A stretch of 64,000 nucleotides of DNA. Origin: Ignavibacteria bacterium (GTDB lineage Bacteria > Bacteroidota > Ignavibacteria > Tepidaquicellales > OLB5). The notes under the pieces were generated by a model. The model was not told where the DNA came from and did no database searches. It worked only from the letters and a program-made list of their open reading frames with translations. The position numbers and the translations under genes are program-made. Location of the stretch: NCBI GenBank assembly GCA_020852705.1, contig JADZAP010000004.1, forward strand, positions 1 through 64,000. Direction: 5' to 3'. Below are positions 20,480 to 30,488 of this stretch, piece after piece; within the stretch, counting starts at the first letter, position 1, and every line of letters begins with the position of its first letter.

Positions 20480-22279
20480 TTAATTTTTTATTCCAAGCCA
20501 GCTATTATAAATATTTTTCTGCAGTGGTGTAAGATTATTGATAAGCTTTAATTTGTAGTTAGAAAGCTTAACTTCCTCGCGGCTGATTTTAAAATCAATT
20601 AAAATGTTATCCCTGAAAATTGTGAGGTTTACTTTATCACCTGCTTTAAGCTCACCGATAAATTTTTCAGCTTCTTCATAGCTTAAACGGTTATTATCAA
20701 CAGCAATAATTTCATCCCGTCTCATTAAACCTGCTTTTTCGGATGATGAACCTTCAAGTACATCCTGAACAATTATTTTATTTTCCTGTTTTACACATAC
20801 AAGACCAACAACCGGGATATAAACGGAATCGCTGTGAGTAAGCTCTAAACCTGCATATAATAAATATTTTTCCCATTCAATAGGTTTTACACCATCAACA
20901 TAATCAGCAAAGAATTGTTTAAGAGATTTGCCGGCATATTTTTCACATGCTTTTCTGAAATCTATATTGGTATAACCTTTTACATCAAGCGGAAATTTAT
21001 TGTACATATAACGGAAGACATCATCAAGAGAATACTTGTTATTTGAAGATTGCCTGATTTCCAAATCAAGAATAAGGCACACATAAGAACCTTTGGAGTA
21101 ATAGTCAGACTCAGAATTATAAGAATTGGCAGAGCGTTTCCAGAATTTGATCCATGCATCAAAGCTGGATTCAGAAAGGGGCTGTATTTTATTGCCTGGC
21201 CTGCGGCGTTCATCATCAGCACCGCGTGTTATTTCTTTGTAAAAATCATCAATGCTCATCTGCCCTGTTCTAACAAGCATTAAACCATCATAGTAACTTG
21301 TACCGCCTTCGGCTATCCAAAGTTCGCGTGTGTAATTTTCTTTGGTCCAGTCATACGGAGTTAAACCGGCAGGTTTAAGCTGTTTAACATTCCACGTATG
21401 GAAAAATTCATGTGAAATAAGCCGTAGGAAAGATTTGTATCCTGATTCGTAATTAAATGCCTGAGGTTTAACACCTACTACTGTAGAGTTAATATGCTCA
21501 GTTCCCCCTCCGCTTTGCGGTGTGCAGTGTACAATAAATGTGTAATTTTTATATGGAACACTTCCCCAAAAATCATGATTCTTTTTAATTATTGTTGTAA
21601 AATCTTTTATTAGTTTTTCTTTATCATAATTTGCTTCGCCAAAAAAACTGATTGTATGTTTAAAGCCGTTAACATCAAAACTAAAATCGGTTTGGCTGAC
21701 AATTTCCAAGGGGCAATCAGCAAAGTAGTTATAATTAGGTGCATAGAATAAATTTGGGATATTATTGTAGAGTTCCATGCCGGTGGTAACATGCCAGTTT
21801 GAAAATGGTTCAACTTTTAGAGTAAGGGGTTTATCTGAATAATTGGGTGAAAACATAAATACAGCAAGATTGTTAATAAATGCATGTTCAGAATTTAAAC
21901 CGCAAGTTCTGTTTAAAAAATCATTTGCAAATACTTTATATTCAGCAATTACAGAATTGCCGTTTCTATTGATATTCCATGTTGCTTTATCGGTTTTTAC
22001 CCAATTTAGTACATTTGAATTTTCATCTTTTGCAGAAAACTCCTGAACGCCTCCGGCAAAATCAAATAGAAGGTACCTTCCAGATCGCCAAGCGGGCATT
22101 TTAAGTTCAATTGTTTTTTGGGAAACGGGAATATTGTAAATTTTGATTTTAACATTCAAAAAGTGTGAAGCAGGTTGGGGCATAGAAAGAGTATATTCAA
22201 CCTGAAAATTATTGGTTTTGCTCATTTGAGTTATGATCAGAGAAATAAATATTAATCGATACAGATTATTTAAATACAA
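20480..22279 (-). CDS. M61 glycyl aminopeptidase-like peptidase with PDZ domain
   Basis: 599 aa from a TTG start, with a hydrophobic N-terminus (LYRLIFISLIITQ) that may be a signal peptide. N-terminal beta domain about 27-200; catalytic domain with HExxH at His290-Glu291-His294 (LISHEFFHTWNVKQLKP) and the third ligand Glu324 (LWIAEGGTSYYDG). A PDZ domain occupies about 485-575 (QENKIIVQDVLEGSSSEKAG, RRDEIIAVDNNRL). Family members are metal aminopeptidases. Monocistronic, with its own terminator. Confidence 0.92.
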   Translation of the reverse strand: MYLNNLYRLIFISLIITQMSKTNNFQVEYTLSMPQPASHFLNVKIKIYNIPVSQKTIELKMPAWRSGRYLLFDFAGGVQEFSAKDENSNVLNWVKTDKATWNINRNGNSVIAEYKVFANDFLNRTCGLNSEHAFINNLAVFMFSPNYSDKPLTLKVEPFSNWHVTTGMELYNNIPNLFYAPNYNYFADCPLEIVSQTDFSFDVNGFKHTISFFGEANYDKEKLIKDFTTIIKKNHDFWGSVPYKNYTFIVHCTPQSGGGTEHINSTVVGVKPQAFNYESGYKSFLRLISHEFFHTWNVKQLKPAGLTPYDWTKENYTRELWIAEGGTSYYDGLMLVRTGQMSIDDFYKEITRGADDERRRPGNKIQPLSESSFDAWIKFWKRSANSYNSESDYYSKGSYVCLILDLEIRQSSNNKYSLDDVFRYMYNKFPLDVKGYTNIDFRKACEKYAGKSLKQFFADYVDGVKPIEWEKYLLYAGLELTHSDSVYIPVVGLVCVKQENKIIVQDVLEGSSSEKAGLMRRDEIIAVDNNRLSYEEAEKFIGELKAGDKVNLTIFRDNILIDFKISREEVKLSNYKLKLINNLTPLQKNIYNSWLGIKN

Positions 22280-22427
22280 AATGGTTAAAATAAATCAAAA
22301 GTTTAATTTAAAAATATTTACCTTTAATTAATTCTGTAAATCTATAAAATTTTTTACATATTAAGTATTTAAATAAATTATCATATTTATTTGGAGTAAA
22401 CATTAAGTTTAAAATATAAAAATATAA

Positions 22428-22700
22428 ATGAGTGAAAGATTAGTAAATTGTATTAAGCTTGGAGCAAAGCTCCCCGGATTAGATTCACCCCCTCTGCCGG
22501 GAGAACTTGGACAAAGGATATTTGAAAATGTTTCAAAGGATGCATGGAAGGAATTTTTGGAACATTTTAAGATGGTAATTAATGAATACCGGCTTGATTT
22601 GACAAGCCCAATGGCAGACCAGATATTTGAGCAAAAGGCAGATGAATACTTTTTCAGTGATAATTTCCGAATGCCAGAAGGGTACGTACCGGAGAACTAA
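22428..22700 (+). CDS. YggX-type Fe(2+)-trafficking / oxidative-damage protection protein
   Basis: 90 aa, the normal length. LVNCIKLGAKLPGLDSPPLP, GELGQRIFENVSKDAWKEF and MVINEYRLDL match the conserved YggX blocks, including the single Cys near the N-terminus. In enterobacteria YggX protects iron-sulfur clusters and limits iron-driven oxidative damage. The molecular mechanism is debated. It stands alone. Confidence 0.93.
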   Translation: MSERLVNCIKLGAKLPGLDSPPLPGELGQRIFENVSKDAWKEFLEHFKMVINEYRLDLTSPMADQIFEQKADEYFFSDNFRMPEGYVPEN

Positions 22701-22817
22701 CCTGAAATCAGTATAAAAATCACCCTAATACGTTATTTTTTTCGTAATATTGTGCTTGATTTCTGAACATTTATTATTATATTAGAACAAGTCGGGGAAG
22801 AACTAAACATAACGATC

Positions 22818-23762
22818 ATGAAAAAAAATCTACTTTTTTTAATTTCACTTTTTTTAATCATCACTTTGAGAGTGTCATCTCAAGTGCCTGACTCACCAGT
22901 ATTGGTAGAGCCGCCGGAAGAAACTGATGTTGTAGTAATGCCTGTAACACTTGATTGGAACGATGTAGCCGGAGCACAGTGCTACAGGGTTGAAGTTACA
23001 GCTGATACAAACAGTCCGGAAAAATTTGAAGCTAACTGCAATGCACCGCAGTCGCATTATGAAATTCCGCCTGAAATTACAGATGCAAATACACAGTATT
23101 TCTGGAGAGTATATGCATGCAGTCCGCAAGGCTGGAGCCAGCCCTCAGGGTATTTTAGTTTTAAGACACAAAATACTACAGCAGCAGGCAGTATTCAGAA
23201 CTTAACTGACGGCGTAATTGATCTGATTGCAGATGAAGATATTCCGCCAAACCAGGGACAGCAATTAATTAACAGATTAGAAAAAGCGCAACTAAGAGTA
23301 AACCAAAATCAGAAGTTCCTTGCAATGTTTGAAATGGTTTTATTTGAAGCAAGGGTATTTATTTTAAGGTTTTCCAATCAAATAAGTTCTGAAACTTCCA
23401 GAAGTTTAATATACAGTGCTGATGGTGTGATTGATCTGATTTCTGATATTGAAAGCAGACCGGGTCAATTGCCAAAAGTTGAGGATTATTTGGTGCCAAA
23501 GAATTATGAATTATTGCAGAATTATCCAAATCCGTTTAATCCAAGTACAACTATAGAATACTCAATTCCCAAAGATGCAATTGTAACAATGAAAATTTAC
23601 GATATACTTGGCAAAGAAGTAGCTACGTTAGTAAATGAGCAAAAATCTGCAGGAACATATATAGTTAACTGGAATGCATCAGGTTTTTCAAGCGGAATCT
23701 ATTTCTACAGGATAAATGCTGGTGAATTTACAGCTACAAAGAAAATGTATCTTGTGAAGTAA
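22818..23762 (+). CDS. T9SS-sorted secreted protein with fibronectin-like domain
   Basis: 314 aa. Signal peptide about 1-21; a fibronectin type III-like sandwich about 24-118 (TLDWNDVAGAQCYRVEVTAD, TQYFWRVYACSPQGWSQPSG); then a mostly helical stretch about 125-215 with internal symmetry (DGVIDLIADEDIPPNQGQ and DGVIDLISDIESRPGQ). C-terminal T9SS sorting domain from LLQNYPNPFNPSTTIEYS to KKMYLVK. Function unknown; a ligand- or surface-binding role is the cautious guess. Preceded by TTG-N19-TATATTAG (one mismatch), a weak promoter candidate. Confidence 0.88.
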   Translation: MKKNLLFLISLFLIITLRVSSQVPDSPVLVEPPEETDVVVMPVTLDWNDVAGAQCYRVEVTADTNSPEKFEANCNAPQSHYEIPPEITDANTQYFWRVYACSPQGWSQPSGYFSFKTQNTTAAGSIQNLTDGVIDLIADEDIPPNQGQQLINRLEKAQLRVNQNQKFLAMFEMVLFEARVFILRFSNQISSETSRSLIYSADGVIDLISDIESRPGQLPKVEDYLVPKNYELLQNYPNPFNPSTTIEYSIPKDAIVTMKIYDILGKEVATLVNEQKSAGTYIVNWNASGFSSGIYFYRINAGEFTATKKMYLVK

Positions 23763-23793
23763 AATCACTGAAATTACGGTTTACAATATATCT

Positions 23794-23830
23794 GAAGAGT
23801 GTTATTTTATCATAACACTCTTCTTTTTTT
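23794..23830 (+). terminator. Rho-independent terminator
   Basis: GAAGAGTGTTAT (23794-23805), loop TTTATC, ATAACACTCTTC (23812-23823), then seven T. It ends the T9SS cargo gene just upstream. Confidence 0.92.
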
Positions 23831-23868
23831 GGGTATTTTACGCAAAAATCAGAGTATTTTAAATTAAA

Positions 23869-25986
23869 TTGGATTATATAAATCTAAATATCACACCACG
23901 GTTTGCCTCTTCAGGAAAAAGCGAGGAATCACAATATCACTCCGTTCTGTTTGAACTTAAACAGCATGATAAGAGTGATTTGCATAACTTTCTTAAAAAA
24001 GTATTGCTGGTAACGGCTGATGTACTGAATGTCAACAGGGTTTCTATCTGGTTTTTTAACGAAAACAAAAGTTCAATATACTGTGACTATCTTTATCTGA
24101 AAAATTTTGGAGAATATATAAGCGAAGAGCCATTAAGCATTAGTATGTATGCAAAATATTTTGATGCAATAAAAACAAATCTTTTTATAGCCGCAGAAAA
24201 TGCACTTGAAGATGAAAAGACAAAAGAGCTTGCTGAAACATATTTAAAACCCAGAGGAATATTTTCGATGCTTGATATACCGATACATTACAATAATGAG
24301 ATAATTGGTATAGTTTGTTATGAAGAACAGGAAAATTACAGAAATTGGAAACGTGAAGAAATAGATTTTACAACAGCAATTTCCACACTTATTTCAACAG
24401 CATTAGAGATAGATTTTATACGAAACAAGGAAAAAGATTTCAATGAAAACCGCAGATTTTTACAAACATTGATAAGCAACCTTCCGGGATATGTTTACAG
24501 GGTATTAAAAGAGAAAAACGGCTGGACTATACAATATATTAGTAATGGTGTTTATGACCTAACAGGTCATAAACCTGATGAGCTGATAAAAAATAAGGTT
24601 TTGTATTATGGTATGATGGTTAATGAAGAAGATAAACTAAAAGTCCGGGTTATAATATCAAAATCGTTAGCCAATAAAAAGCAATACAAGATAAATTACA
24701 GGTTAAAAACAGCTGATAATAAAATTAAATGGGTTTGGGAACAGGGTCGCGGGGTTTATAATGAGCAAAATGAACTGATTGCAACCGAAGGATTTGTAAC
24801 AGATATAACTGATAAAAAACTATACGAAGAAGAGCTAATCAGGAAAAATGTAGAACTTTCTGCTTTATATCAGTTTTCAAGATCATTAAGCAGGCTTGCA
24901 GAGCCATCAGTACTTTTAGAAGATATTGGGAATATGCTTGTAAAACTTTACGGCAGAGAAAATATATATATTGCAATATATGACGAAAAAGACGGAATGA
25001 TATCATATCCGGTATATTATGAAAATAATGAGAAGAAAGAAATTCCACCAAGAAAATATGCAAATGAGTTCAGTGAATTTGTGATAAAAACGAGGAAAGG
25101 GATTATATTAAACGAAAATCTGCCTGTTACATTAAAAATGATGGATATAAAACCCGGTGTACAGGAGGCAAAATCACTTATTGCATCACCGTTAATTGCC
25201 GGAGAAAAAGTTATTGGTGTAATTACAATTCAGGATTATAAAATTGAGAATTCATTTTCACAAGAACAATTAGAACTACTGACAACAATAAGCTCACAGG
25301 CAGCAATTGCATTAGAAAATTCTTACTTGTACTCAGAAGTAACAAGATCTTTGAAAGAAAAAGAGGCATTACTGCAGGAAGTACATCACAGGGTAAAAAA
25401 TAATCTGCAGGTAATGTCAAGTTTGATAAAGCTTCAATCAAAATACATAAATGATGAAAAGATGCTTGAGCACCTTAAAGAAACAGGAAGCAGGGTACAA
25501 TCAATGGCAATTGTACATACTAAACTATATAACAGCAAAGATTACGAACACATAAAGATTAATGAATATGTAAATAACCTGATAGAAAATTTTCAGGATA
25601 ATTATGGCTACAAGTTAAGAAATATTTCATTTAAAGTACAGATAGAAGAGCTAATATTAAATATAGATACTGCAATACCCTGCGGCTTGATAATTAATGA
25701 GCTGTTAAGCAATGCGGTTAAACATGCATTTCCGGATAACAGGAAAGGCGAAATAATGATATCAATTATACAGACTAAAATGAACCACTACAAGCTTAAT
25801 GTAAAGGATAATGGTACCGGCGCAATTCAGGGAATTGATTTAAGGAAAAATGATTCTCTTGGGATACAACTTATAAATCTTTTGACAAAGCAATTAAACG
25901 GTACTTTGGAGATAAATACTTCACCTGAAAAAGGTACTGAATTTATTATTATATTTGAAGAAGCATTATACAAATCCCGGAAATGA
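23869..25986 (+). CDS. Sensor histidine kinase, GAF-PAS-GAF-HisKA_2-HATPase
   Basis: 705 aa from a TTG start. No membrane helix. GAF about 30-180, PAS about 195-320 (YISNGVYDLTGHKPDELIKN and the PAC-like VWEQGRGVYNEQNELIATEG), second GAF about 335-495 (LTTISSQAAIALENSYLYSE). The HisKA_2 box LLQEVHHRVKNNLQVMSSL has the phosphoacceptor at about His507. HATPase about 600-700 (CGLIINELLSNAVKHAF, LGIQLINLLTKQLNGTLEIN). A cytoplasmic two-component kinase; HisKA_2 kinases often signal to an output domain encoded elsewhere. No response regulator is in the window. Confidence 0.93.
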   Translation: MDYINLNITPRFASSGKSEESQYHSVLFELKQHDKSDLHNFLKKVLLVTADVLNVNRVSIWFFNENKSSIYCDYLYLKNFGEYISEEPLSISMYAKYFDAIKTNLFIAAENALEDEKTKELAETYLKPRGIFSMLDIPIHYNNEIIGIVCYEEQENYRNWKREEIDFTTAISTLISTALEIDFIRNKEKDFNENRRFLQTLISNLPGYVYRVLKEKNGWTIQYISNGVYDLTGHKPDELIKNKVLYYGMMVNEEDKLKVRVIISKSLANKKQYKINYRLKTADNKIKWVWEQGRGVYNEQNELIATEGFVTDITDKKLYEEELIRKNVELSALYQFSRSLSRLAEPSVLLEDIGNMLVKLYGRENIYIAIYDEKDGMISYPVYYENNEKKEIPPRKYANEFSEFVIKTRKGIILNENLPVTLKMMDIKPGVQEAKSLIASPLIAGEKVIGVITIQDYKIENSFSQEQLELLTTISSQAAIALENSYLYSEVTRSLKEKEALLQEVHHRVKNNLQVMSSLIKLQSKYINDEKMLEHLKETGSRVQSMAIVHTKLYNSKDYEHIKINEYVNNLIENFQDNYGYKLRNISFKVQIEELILNIDTAIPCGLIINELLSNAVKHAFPDNRKGEIMISIIQTKMNHYKLNVKDNGTGAIQGIDLRKNDSLGIQLINLLTKQLNGTLEINTSPEKGTEFIIIFEEALYKSRK

Positions 25987-25989
25987 TAT

Positions 25990-26409
25990 TTAATTTCCAA
26001 TAATTTTTACCAGAACCCGCTTATTTCTTTTACCATCAAACTCACCGTAAAAAATCTGTTCCCAGGGACCAAAATCAAGTTTTCCGTTTGTAACTGCAAC
26101 AAGGACTTCCCTTCCCATAACAGAACGCTTTAAATGTGCATCTGCATTATCTTCACCGGTATTATTATGAGCATAATGTGAATATGGTTTTTCAGGGGCA
26201 AGCGTTTCTAGCCATTTATCAAAGTCAGAGTGCAAACCGTTTTCATCATCGTTAATAAAAACGCTTGAAGTAATATGCATAGCATTACACAATATAATAC
26301 CATCTGAAATGCCGCTTTCATTCAGGCAATCTTCAATCTGCGGGGTAATATTTATATAAGCCCTGCGTTTTGGAATATTGAACCAAAGTTCTTTCCTGTA
26401 ACTTTTCAT
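25990..26409 (-). CDS. yjbQ: YjbQ family (UPF0047) protein
   Basis: 139 aa, typical length. The family blocks are clear: [36 protein letters not shown] and [14 protein letters not shown], with the His/Glu/Asp metal-type residues. YjbQ is annotated as a secondary thiamine-phosphate synthase because E. coli YjbQ shows weak activity; the physiological role is unsettled. Thus it may or may not join the thiamine operon 14 kb away. Convergent with the sensor kinase gene, three bases between stops. A -7-like TATTTTTG lies at 26435-26442. Confidence 0.92.
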   Translation of the reverse strand: MKSYRKELWFNIPKRRAYINITPQIEDCLNESGISDGIILCNAMHITSSVFINDDENGLHSDFDKWLETLAPEKPYSHYAHNNTGEDNADAHLKRSVMGREVLVAVTNGKLDFGPWEQIFYGEFDGKRNKRVLVKIIGN

Positions 26410-26490
26410 AATTATAATCTAAATATTAATTTCACAAAAATAATAAACAAAGAATGTAAATATCAGTCATAAATTACAAATTTTGGACTG

Positions 26491-26519
26491 TTTTGAACGA
26501 TATTAAAAGATTATTTTTG
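26491..26519 (+). promoter_or_regulatory. Candidate Bacteroidota-type promoter for ndh
   Basis: TTTTG at 26491-26495, 16 bases, then TATTTTTG at 26512-26519. The -7 fits exactly but the spacer is shorter than the usual 19-20. Start of transcription would be about 15 bases before the TTG start codon. Confidence 0.35.
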
Positions 26520-26540
26520 TAGTATATAATTTTACAAAAA

Positions 26541-27764
26541 TTGAAAAAGAAATTAGCAGTACTTGGCACTGGGTTTGGGGCATTTAGTGCACTTAAAGAA
26601 TTAGATACAGATTTGTATGATATAACAGTAATAAGTCCGCGAAATCATTTTTTATTTACCCCCCTGCTTCCCTCAACAACAGTTGGCACATTAGAATTCA
26701 GAAGTATAATTGAACCAATCAGGAATATCAAAGATATATATTATATACAGGCAGAGTGTATAAAAATTGATGAGCAAAATAATATGCTGATATGCAGAGA
26801 TACAGATACCGAAAAAGAATTCAACATAAGCTACGATATACTTTTTATTTCTGTAGGTGAAGTTACAAACACATACGGGATTGAAGGGGTAAAAGAATAT
26901 GCACTTTTTTTAAGGGAAGTTACTGATTCAAGAAGGATCAGGATCAAAGTAATAAATTGTTTTGAAAATGCTTCACTTCCCGGAATTAGCAAAGAAGAAA
27001 GGAAAAATTTTTTAAGATTTGTTGTATGCGGCGGAGGTCCAACAGGTGTAGAGTTTGCAGCAGAGCTGCATGATTTTATTGAAGAAGATGTATCCAGGAA
27101 ATATCCCGAACTTAAGGATGATATTGAGATAATACTAATAGAGGCAGGTAATAAACTGTTAAATTCATTTGATAAGAAATTAAGTGAATATACAATGAAA
27201 GCATTTAAGAGGCAGAAGATAAAAGTAAAAATCAACCAAAATATTAACAAAGTAACAAAGAATGAAATTTACGTAAGTAATGGTAATCATTTTAAATACA
27301 GTATTCTTGTTTGGGCAGCGGGAAATTCACCATCAGAACTTGTAAAAACCACATCACTACCAAAAGATAACAGGTATAAAATTTTAACAGATGACTACCT
27401 GAGGGTAATTGGTCATGAAAATATTTATGCAATCGGTGATTGTTCAGAAATCCCAGGAAAAGCATTCCCCGTAACAGCACAGACCGCTCAAATTGAAGGT
27501 AAATATACCGGTAAATTACTTAATAAACTTGCAAAAGGCAAAAAGGTAAAGACCTTTAAATACAGAGATTTTGGAATGCTAGCTTATATAGGAAGTCATA
27601 AGGCACTAGCGAATTTGAATCAATACAAAGGTTCAGGTTTTGCTACATGGATATTTTGGAGAAGCGTTTATGTTACAAAGCTTGTAAGCTTGAAGAATAA
27701 GATATTGGTATTATTTGACTGGTTTAAGACATTTGTATTTGGAAGAGATGTAAGTAATTTTTAG
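26541..27764 (+). CDS. ndh: Type II NADH dehydrogenase (NDH-2)
   Basis: 407 aa from a TTG start. FAD site near the N-terminus (KLAVLGTGFGAFSALKELD), FTPLLPSTTVGTLEFRSI, the NADH-binding motif VVCGGGPTGVEFAAELHDF around residue 157-175, and NIYAIGDCSEIPGKAFPVTAQTA in pieces near the C-terminus. It passes electrons from NADH to quinone without pumping protons, as a peripheral membrane protein. Its stop codon overlaps the rmuC stop on the other strand by 3 bases. Confidence 0.9.
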   Translation: MKKKLAVLGTGFGAFSALKELDTDLYDITVISPRNHFLFTPLLPSTTVGTLEFRSIIEPIRNIKDIYYIQAECIKIDEQNNMLICRDTDTEKEFNISYDILFISVGEVTNTYGIEGVKEYALFLREVTDSRRIRIKVINCFENASLPGISKEERKNFLRFVVCGGGPTGVEFAAELHDFIEEDVSRKYPELKDDIEIILIEAGNKLLNSFDKKLSEYTMKAFKRQKIKVKINQNINKVTKNEIYVSNGNHFKYSILVWAAGNSPSELVKTTSLPKDNRYKILTDDYLRVIGHENIYAIGDCSEIPGKAFPVTAQTAQIEGKYTGKLLNKLAKGKKVKTFKYRDFGMLAYIGSHKALANLNQYKGSGFATWIFWRSVYVTKLVSLKNKILVLFDWFKTFVFGRDVSNF

Positions 27765-29089
27765 GTTATTGATTTCTGAGTTTCATCCTCAATATCGTCA
27801 TCATTTACTGATCTATCAACAATTCTCTGGTCAATTGATTTAGATGCTTTTGCACCAATAACCTTAAGGTTTTCTGCCCTGCTGATAATATTACCTCTTC
27901 CATCTGCAAGTTTTTTCATAGCTTCTTCATAAGATTTTTTAGCATCATCCATTCTTGTACCAACTTTAATAAGATCATCCACAAATGCAGAAAGTTTATC
28001 ATATAATTCACCGCCTTTCTTAGCAATTTCCAATGCATTTCTGTTCTGTTTTTCCTGACGCCAGATACTGGAAATAGTTCTTAAAGTGGCAAGTAAAGTT
28101 GAGGGACTTACGATTACAATATTCTTTTCAAATGCATCGTAAAACAGTGTTGAATCATTTTGAACAGCAAGTGCAAATGCCGGTTCAATAGGAATAAACA
28201 TCAGTACAAAATCTAAACTATTCAATCCATAAAGATTTTGGTATTCTTTAGGGCTTAATCCCTTGATATGCCTTCTTATTGAATTAACATGTTCATGCAA
28301 TGCTTTATCTTTAATTTCTTCTTTATCAGAAGAGCAATATGCTTCATAAGCAGTTAAAGAAACTTTAGAGTCAATTATCATACATTTATTATCAGGTAAA
28401 TTTACAATAACATCAGGTCTTAAATTACTGCCGTCATCAGATTTAATTGTTTCCTGAATAACAAATTCTCTCCCTTTTTCTAGTCCAGATTTTTCCAGAA
28501 TACTTTCCAAAATAAACTCACCCCAAGCACCTTGAGTTTTTGTATCACCTTTAAGCGCTCTTGTAAGGTTATTGGCTTCTTCTGACATTTGTTTATTTAG
28601 TTCGTGGAGAAATTTTAGCTGTTCAGCAAGCTGAGCACGTTCTTTGGTTTCATTAAGATAAACATCATTAACTTTCTTTTCAAAATCAGCAATACGTTCC
28701 TTAAGGGGTGTAAGAATTGTATCCAGATTTTCTTTGTTTTGTTCAGTAAATTTTCTGCTTTTATCCTCAAGTATTCTGGATGCAAGATTTTCAAATTCTT
28801 TTTTGAATCTTTCTTCCAGTTTTTCAAGTTCAAGTTTTTGATCTGTTAATTTCGTTTCAAAATTATGATTTCTTTCATTTGCTGCTGCAAGTTCACTTGA
28901 AAGTCTTATGGTTTTACTGCGTTCTGTATCGTTAATTTGTTGAAATTCAGAGATTGTTTTATCTTTTTCACCAATCAACTTTTCTTTTTCTTCAAGTTTA
29001 GCATTAATTGCAGAAAGTCTGCTGTTGGAAATGAGATATCCGATAAGAACACCAACTATTAAACCTGCTATTAACAAAATTATTTCCAT
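27761..29089 (-). CDS. rmuC: RmuC family DNA recombination protein
   Basis: 442 aa. One N-terminal membrane helix (ILLIAGLIVGVLIGYLISN), a long coiled coil about 25-170, then the RmuC nuclease-like core about 180-370 (TQGAWGEFILESILEKSGLE, RPDVIVNLPDNKCMIIDSKV, with the D-x(n)-DSK pattern of PD-(D/E)XK enzymes). RmuC limits recombination at inverted repeats in E. coli; its mechanism is not established. It follows the TPR gene by 12 bp, so the two are probably one transcript. Confidence 0.94.
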   Translation of the reverse strand: MEIILLIAGLIVGVLIGYLISNSRLSAINAKLEEKEKLIGEKDKTISEFQQINDTERSKTIRLSSELAAANERNHNFETKLTDQKLELEKLEERFKKEFENLASRILEDKSRKFTEQNKENLDTILTPLKERIADFEKKVNDVYLNETKERAQLAEQLKFLHELNKQMSEEANNLTRALKGDTKTQGAWGEFILESILEKSGLEKGREFVIQETIKSDDGSNLRPDVIVNLPDNKCMIIDSKVSLTAYEAYCSSDKEEIKDKALHEHVNSIRRHIKGLSPKEYQNLYGLNSLDFVLMFIPIEPAFALAVQNDSTLFYDAFEKNIVIVSPSTLLATLRTISSIWRQEKQNRNALEIAKKGGELYDKLSAFVDDLIKVGTRMDDAKKSYEEAMKKLADGRGNIISRAENLKVIGAKASKSIDQRIVDRSVNDDDIEDETQKSIT

Positions 29090-29101
29090 ACTATATAAAT
29101 T

Positions 29102-29935
29102 TTACTGATGTTTTTTCTCTTTTGCTTCATCAATATACTTTTTAACAGAATCTTTTAGAGACGGGTCTATTTTGATACCTTTTTCCATGTTTAAAATTGC
29201 AGCATCATATTCACCTTTATTAAGGTATGTAATTCCAAGTCTGCAATATGCCTCAGCGGAAAATTGATCGAGTTCAATAGCTTTATTAAAATCAGCAATT
29301 GCATCATCATATTTACCCATTTCTCTGTAAATTGCACCACGAGTATTATATATATCAACCCTGTTAGGACCAAGGGAAACTGCCTTATTAAGATCATCAA
29401 GTGCTCCGGTAGTATCGCCGGTAAATAATCTCATTGAACCTCGATTTCGGTAAGTATCTACATTTTCGGGATCAGTTTGAACGGCTTTATCAAGCAATTT
29501 AAGGGCATTGGTAATATTAGAATCAGCATAATAAATTATAGCAATTGAATTCATTGAAATTACATCTTTTGGATTAAGCTCTAATGCTTTATTATAATTT
29601 TTTAAAGCTTTATCAGAATCCTGCATGAATGTATAAACGGTTCCAATTCCGCTATATGCACGGTAGTTTAAAGGATCGAGTTTAATTGCAGTTTCAAAAT
29701 CACTCATTGCATCTTTAATTTTTTTAAGAAAAATAGCAGCATTGCCGCGTGAAATATACCCTTTGGCACTATCGGGATTATATTCAATATATTTTGTATA
29801 ATTAAAATAAGCGTCAGCAAAACGTCCTTCCTGAAAGTAAATTTCACCTTGTGTATATAAAACTTCCGATTCCTGTGCAAAACAAATACCCGAACTAATT
29901 AAAAATAAACAAACAAATATTTTAAATTGTATCAT
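29102..29935 (-). CDS. Secreted/periplasmic TPR protein
   Basis: 277 aa. Signal peptide about 1-20 (FKIFVCLFLISSGICFAQ). About seven tetratricopeptide repeats fill residues 25-265, each with the A-x-(Y/F)-x-(K/Q)-A-I-x-L-(D/N)-P pattern (for example GKYDDAIADFNKAIELDQFS). A protein-protein scaffold in the periplasm; partner unknown. Upstream of rmuC on the same strand. Confidence 0.88.
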   Translation of the reverse strand: MIQFKIFVCLFLISSGICFAQESEVLYTQGEIYFQEGRFADAYFNYTKYIEYNPDSAKGYISRGNAAIFLKKIKDAMSDFETAIKLDPLNYRAYSGIGTVYTFMQDSDKALKNYNKALELNPKDVISMNSIAIIYYADSNITNALKLLDKAVQTDPENVDTYRNRGSMRLFTGDTTGALDDLNKAVSLGPNRVDIYNTRGAIYREMGKYDDAIADFNKAIELDQFSAEAYCRLGITYLNKGEYDAAILNMEKGIKIDPSLKDSVKKYIDEAKEKKHQ

Positions 29936-29964
29936 TGAATGATATTATTTTAATGCTTTGTAAA

Positions 29965-30378
29965 TTAAGCGGTTTTTGATTTAACTAATTCGCTAACGGT
30001 TTTACCATCATAAAGTCCGTTATAATTAGCTTTAAAAAACGGCATAATATCTTTTATACCTTTCCCCTCGGAAATTAGCGAGATAACAATTTCTTCTATC
30101 TTTTCATTGCTGAGCTGAGCAGGCAAATATTGTTCAAGTATTTTAATTTCTTCTTGAAGTTTAGTTTTTGCATCATCACTAATATTTAATGATAAAGTTT
30201 CATCAGCATTTTTGATGAATTTGCGGATTATTTTAAATTCATCATCTTCGGTCATTTGTTTACCCCTTTTTGAATAAGTGAAAATTTCAGCATATAATGT
30301 TGAAAGCAGGTTAGCTTTTACGGTTTCTTTTGCAATTTTTGCCTGCTGCATATCTTTTCTAATTTTTTCTATCAGCAT
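29965..30378 (-). CDS. GatB/YqeY domain-containing protein
   Basis: 137 aa, helical throughout. LSTLYAEIFTYSKRGKQMTE, QEEIKILEQYLPAQLSNEKI and a C-terminal GLYDGKTVSELVK match the YqeY family, which shares the tail domain of GatB that contacts tRNA. A role in aminoacyl-tRNA amidation is assumed but unproved. An AAGGAGC ribosome site precedes the start. Confidence 0.92.
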   Translation of the reverse strand: MLIEKIRKDMQQAKIAKETVKANLLSTLYAEIFTYSKRGKQMTEDDEFKIIRKFIKNADETLSLNISDDAKTKLQEEIKILEQYLPAQLSNEKIEEIVISLISEGKGIKDIMPFFKANYNGLYDGKTVSELVKSKTA

Positions 30379-30488
30379 ATTTAGCTCCTTAATTAAAGAT
30401 AGTAAAGAGTTAAATCAGATTAAATGCAATAAGAAAGTAAAGCCAAGTATTAAATAGGCATTACACTAAATTTTCAGATTAAATTAAA

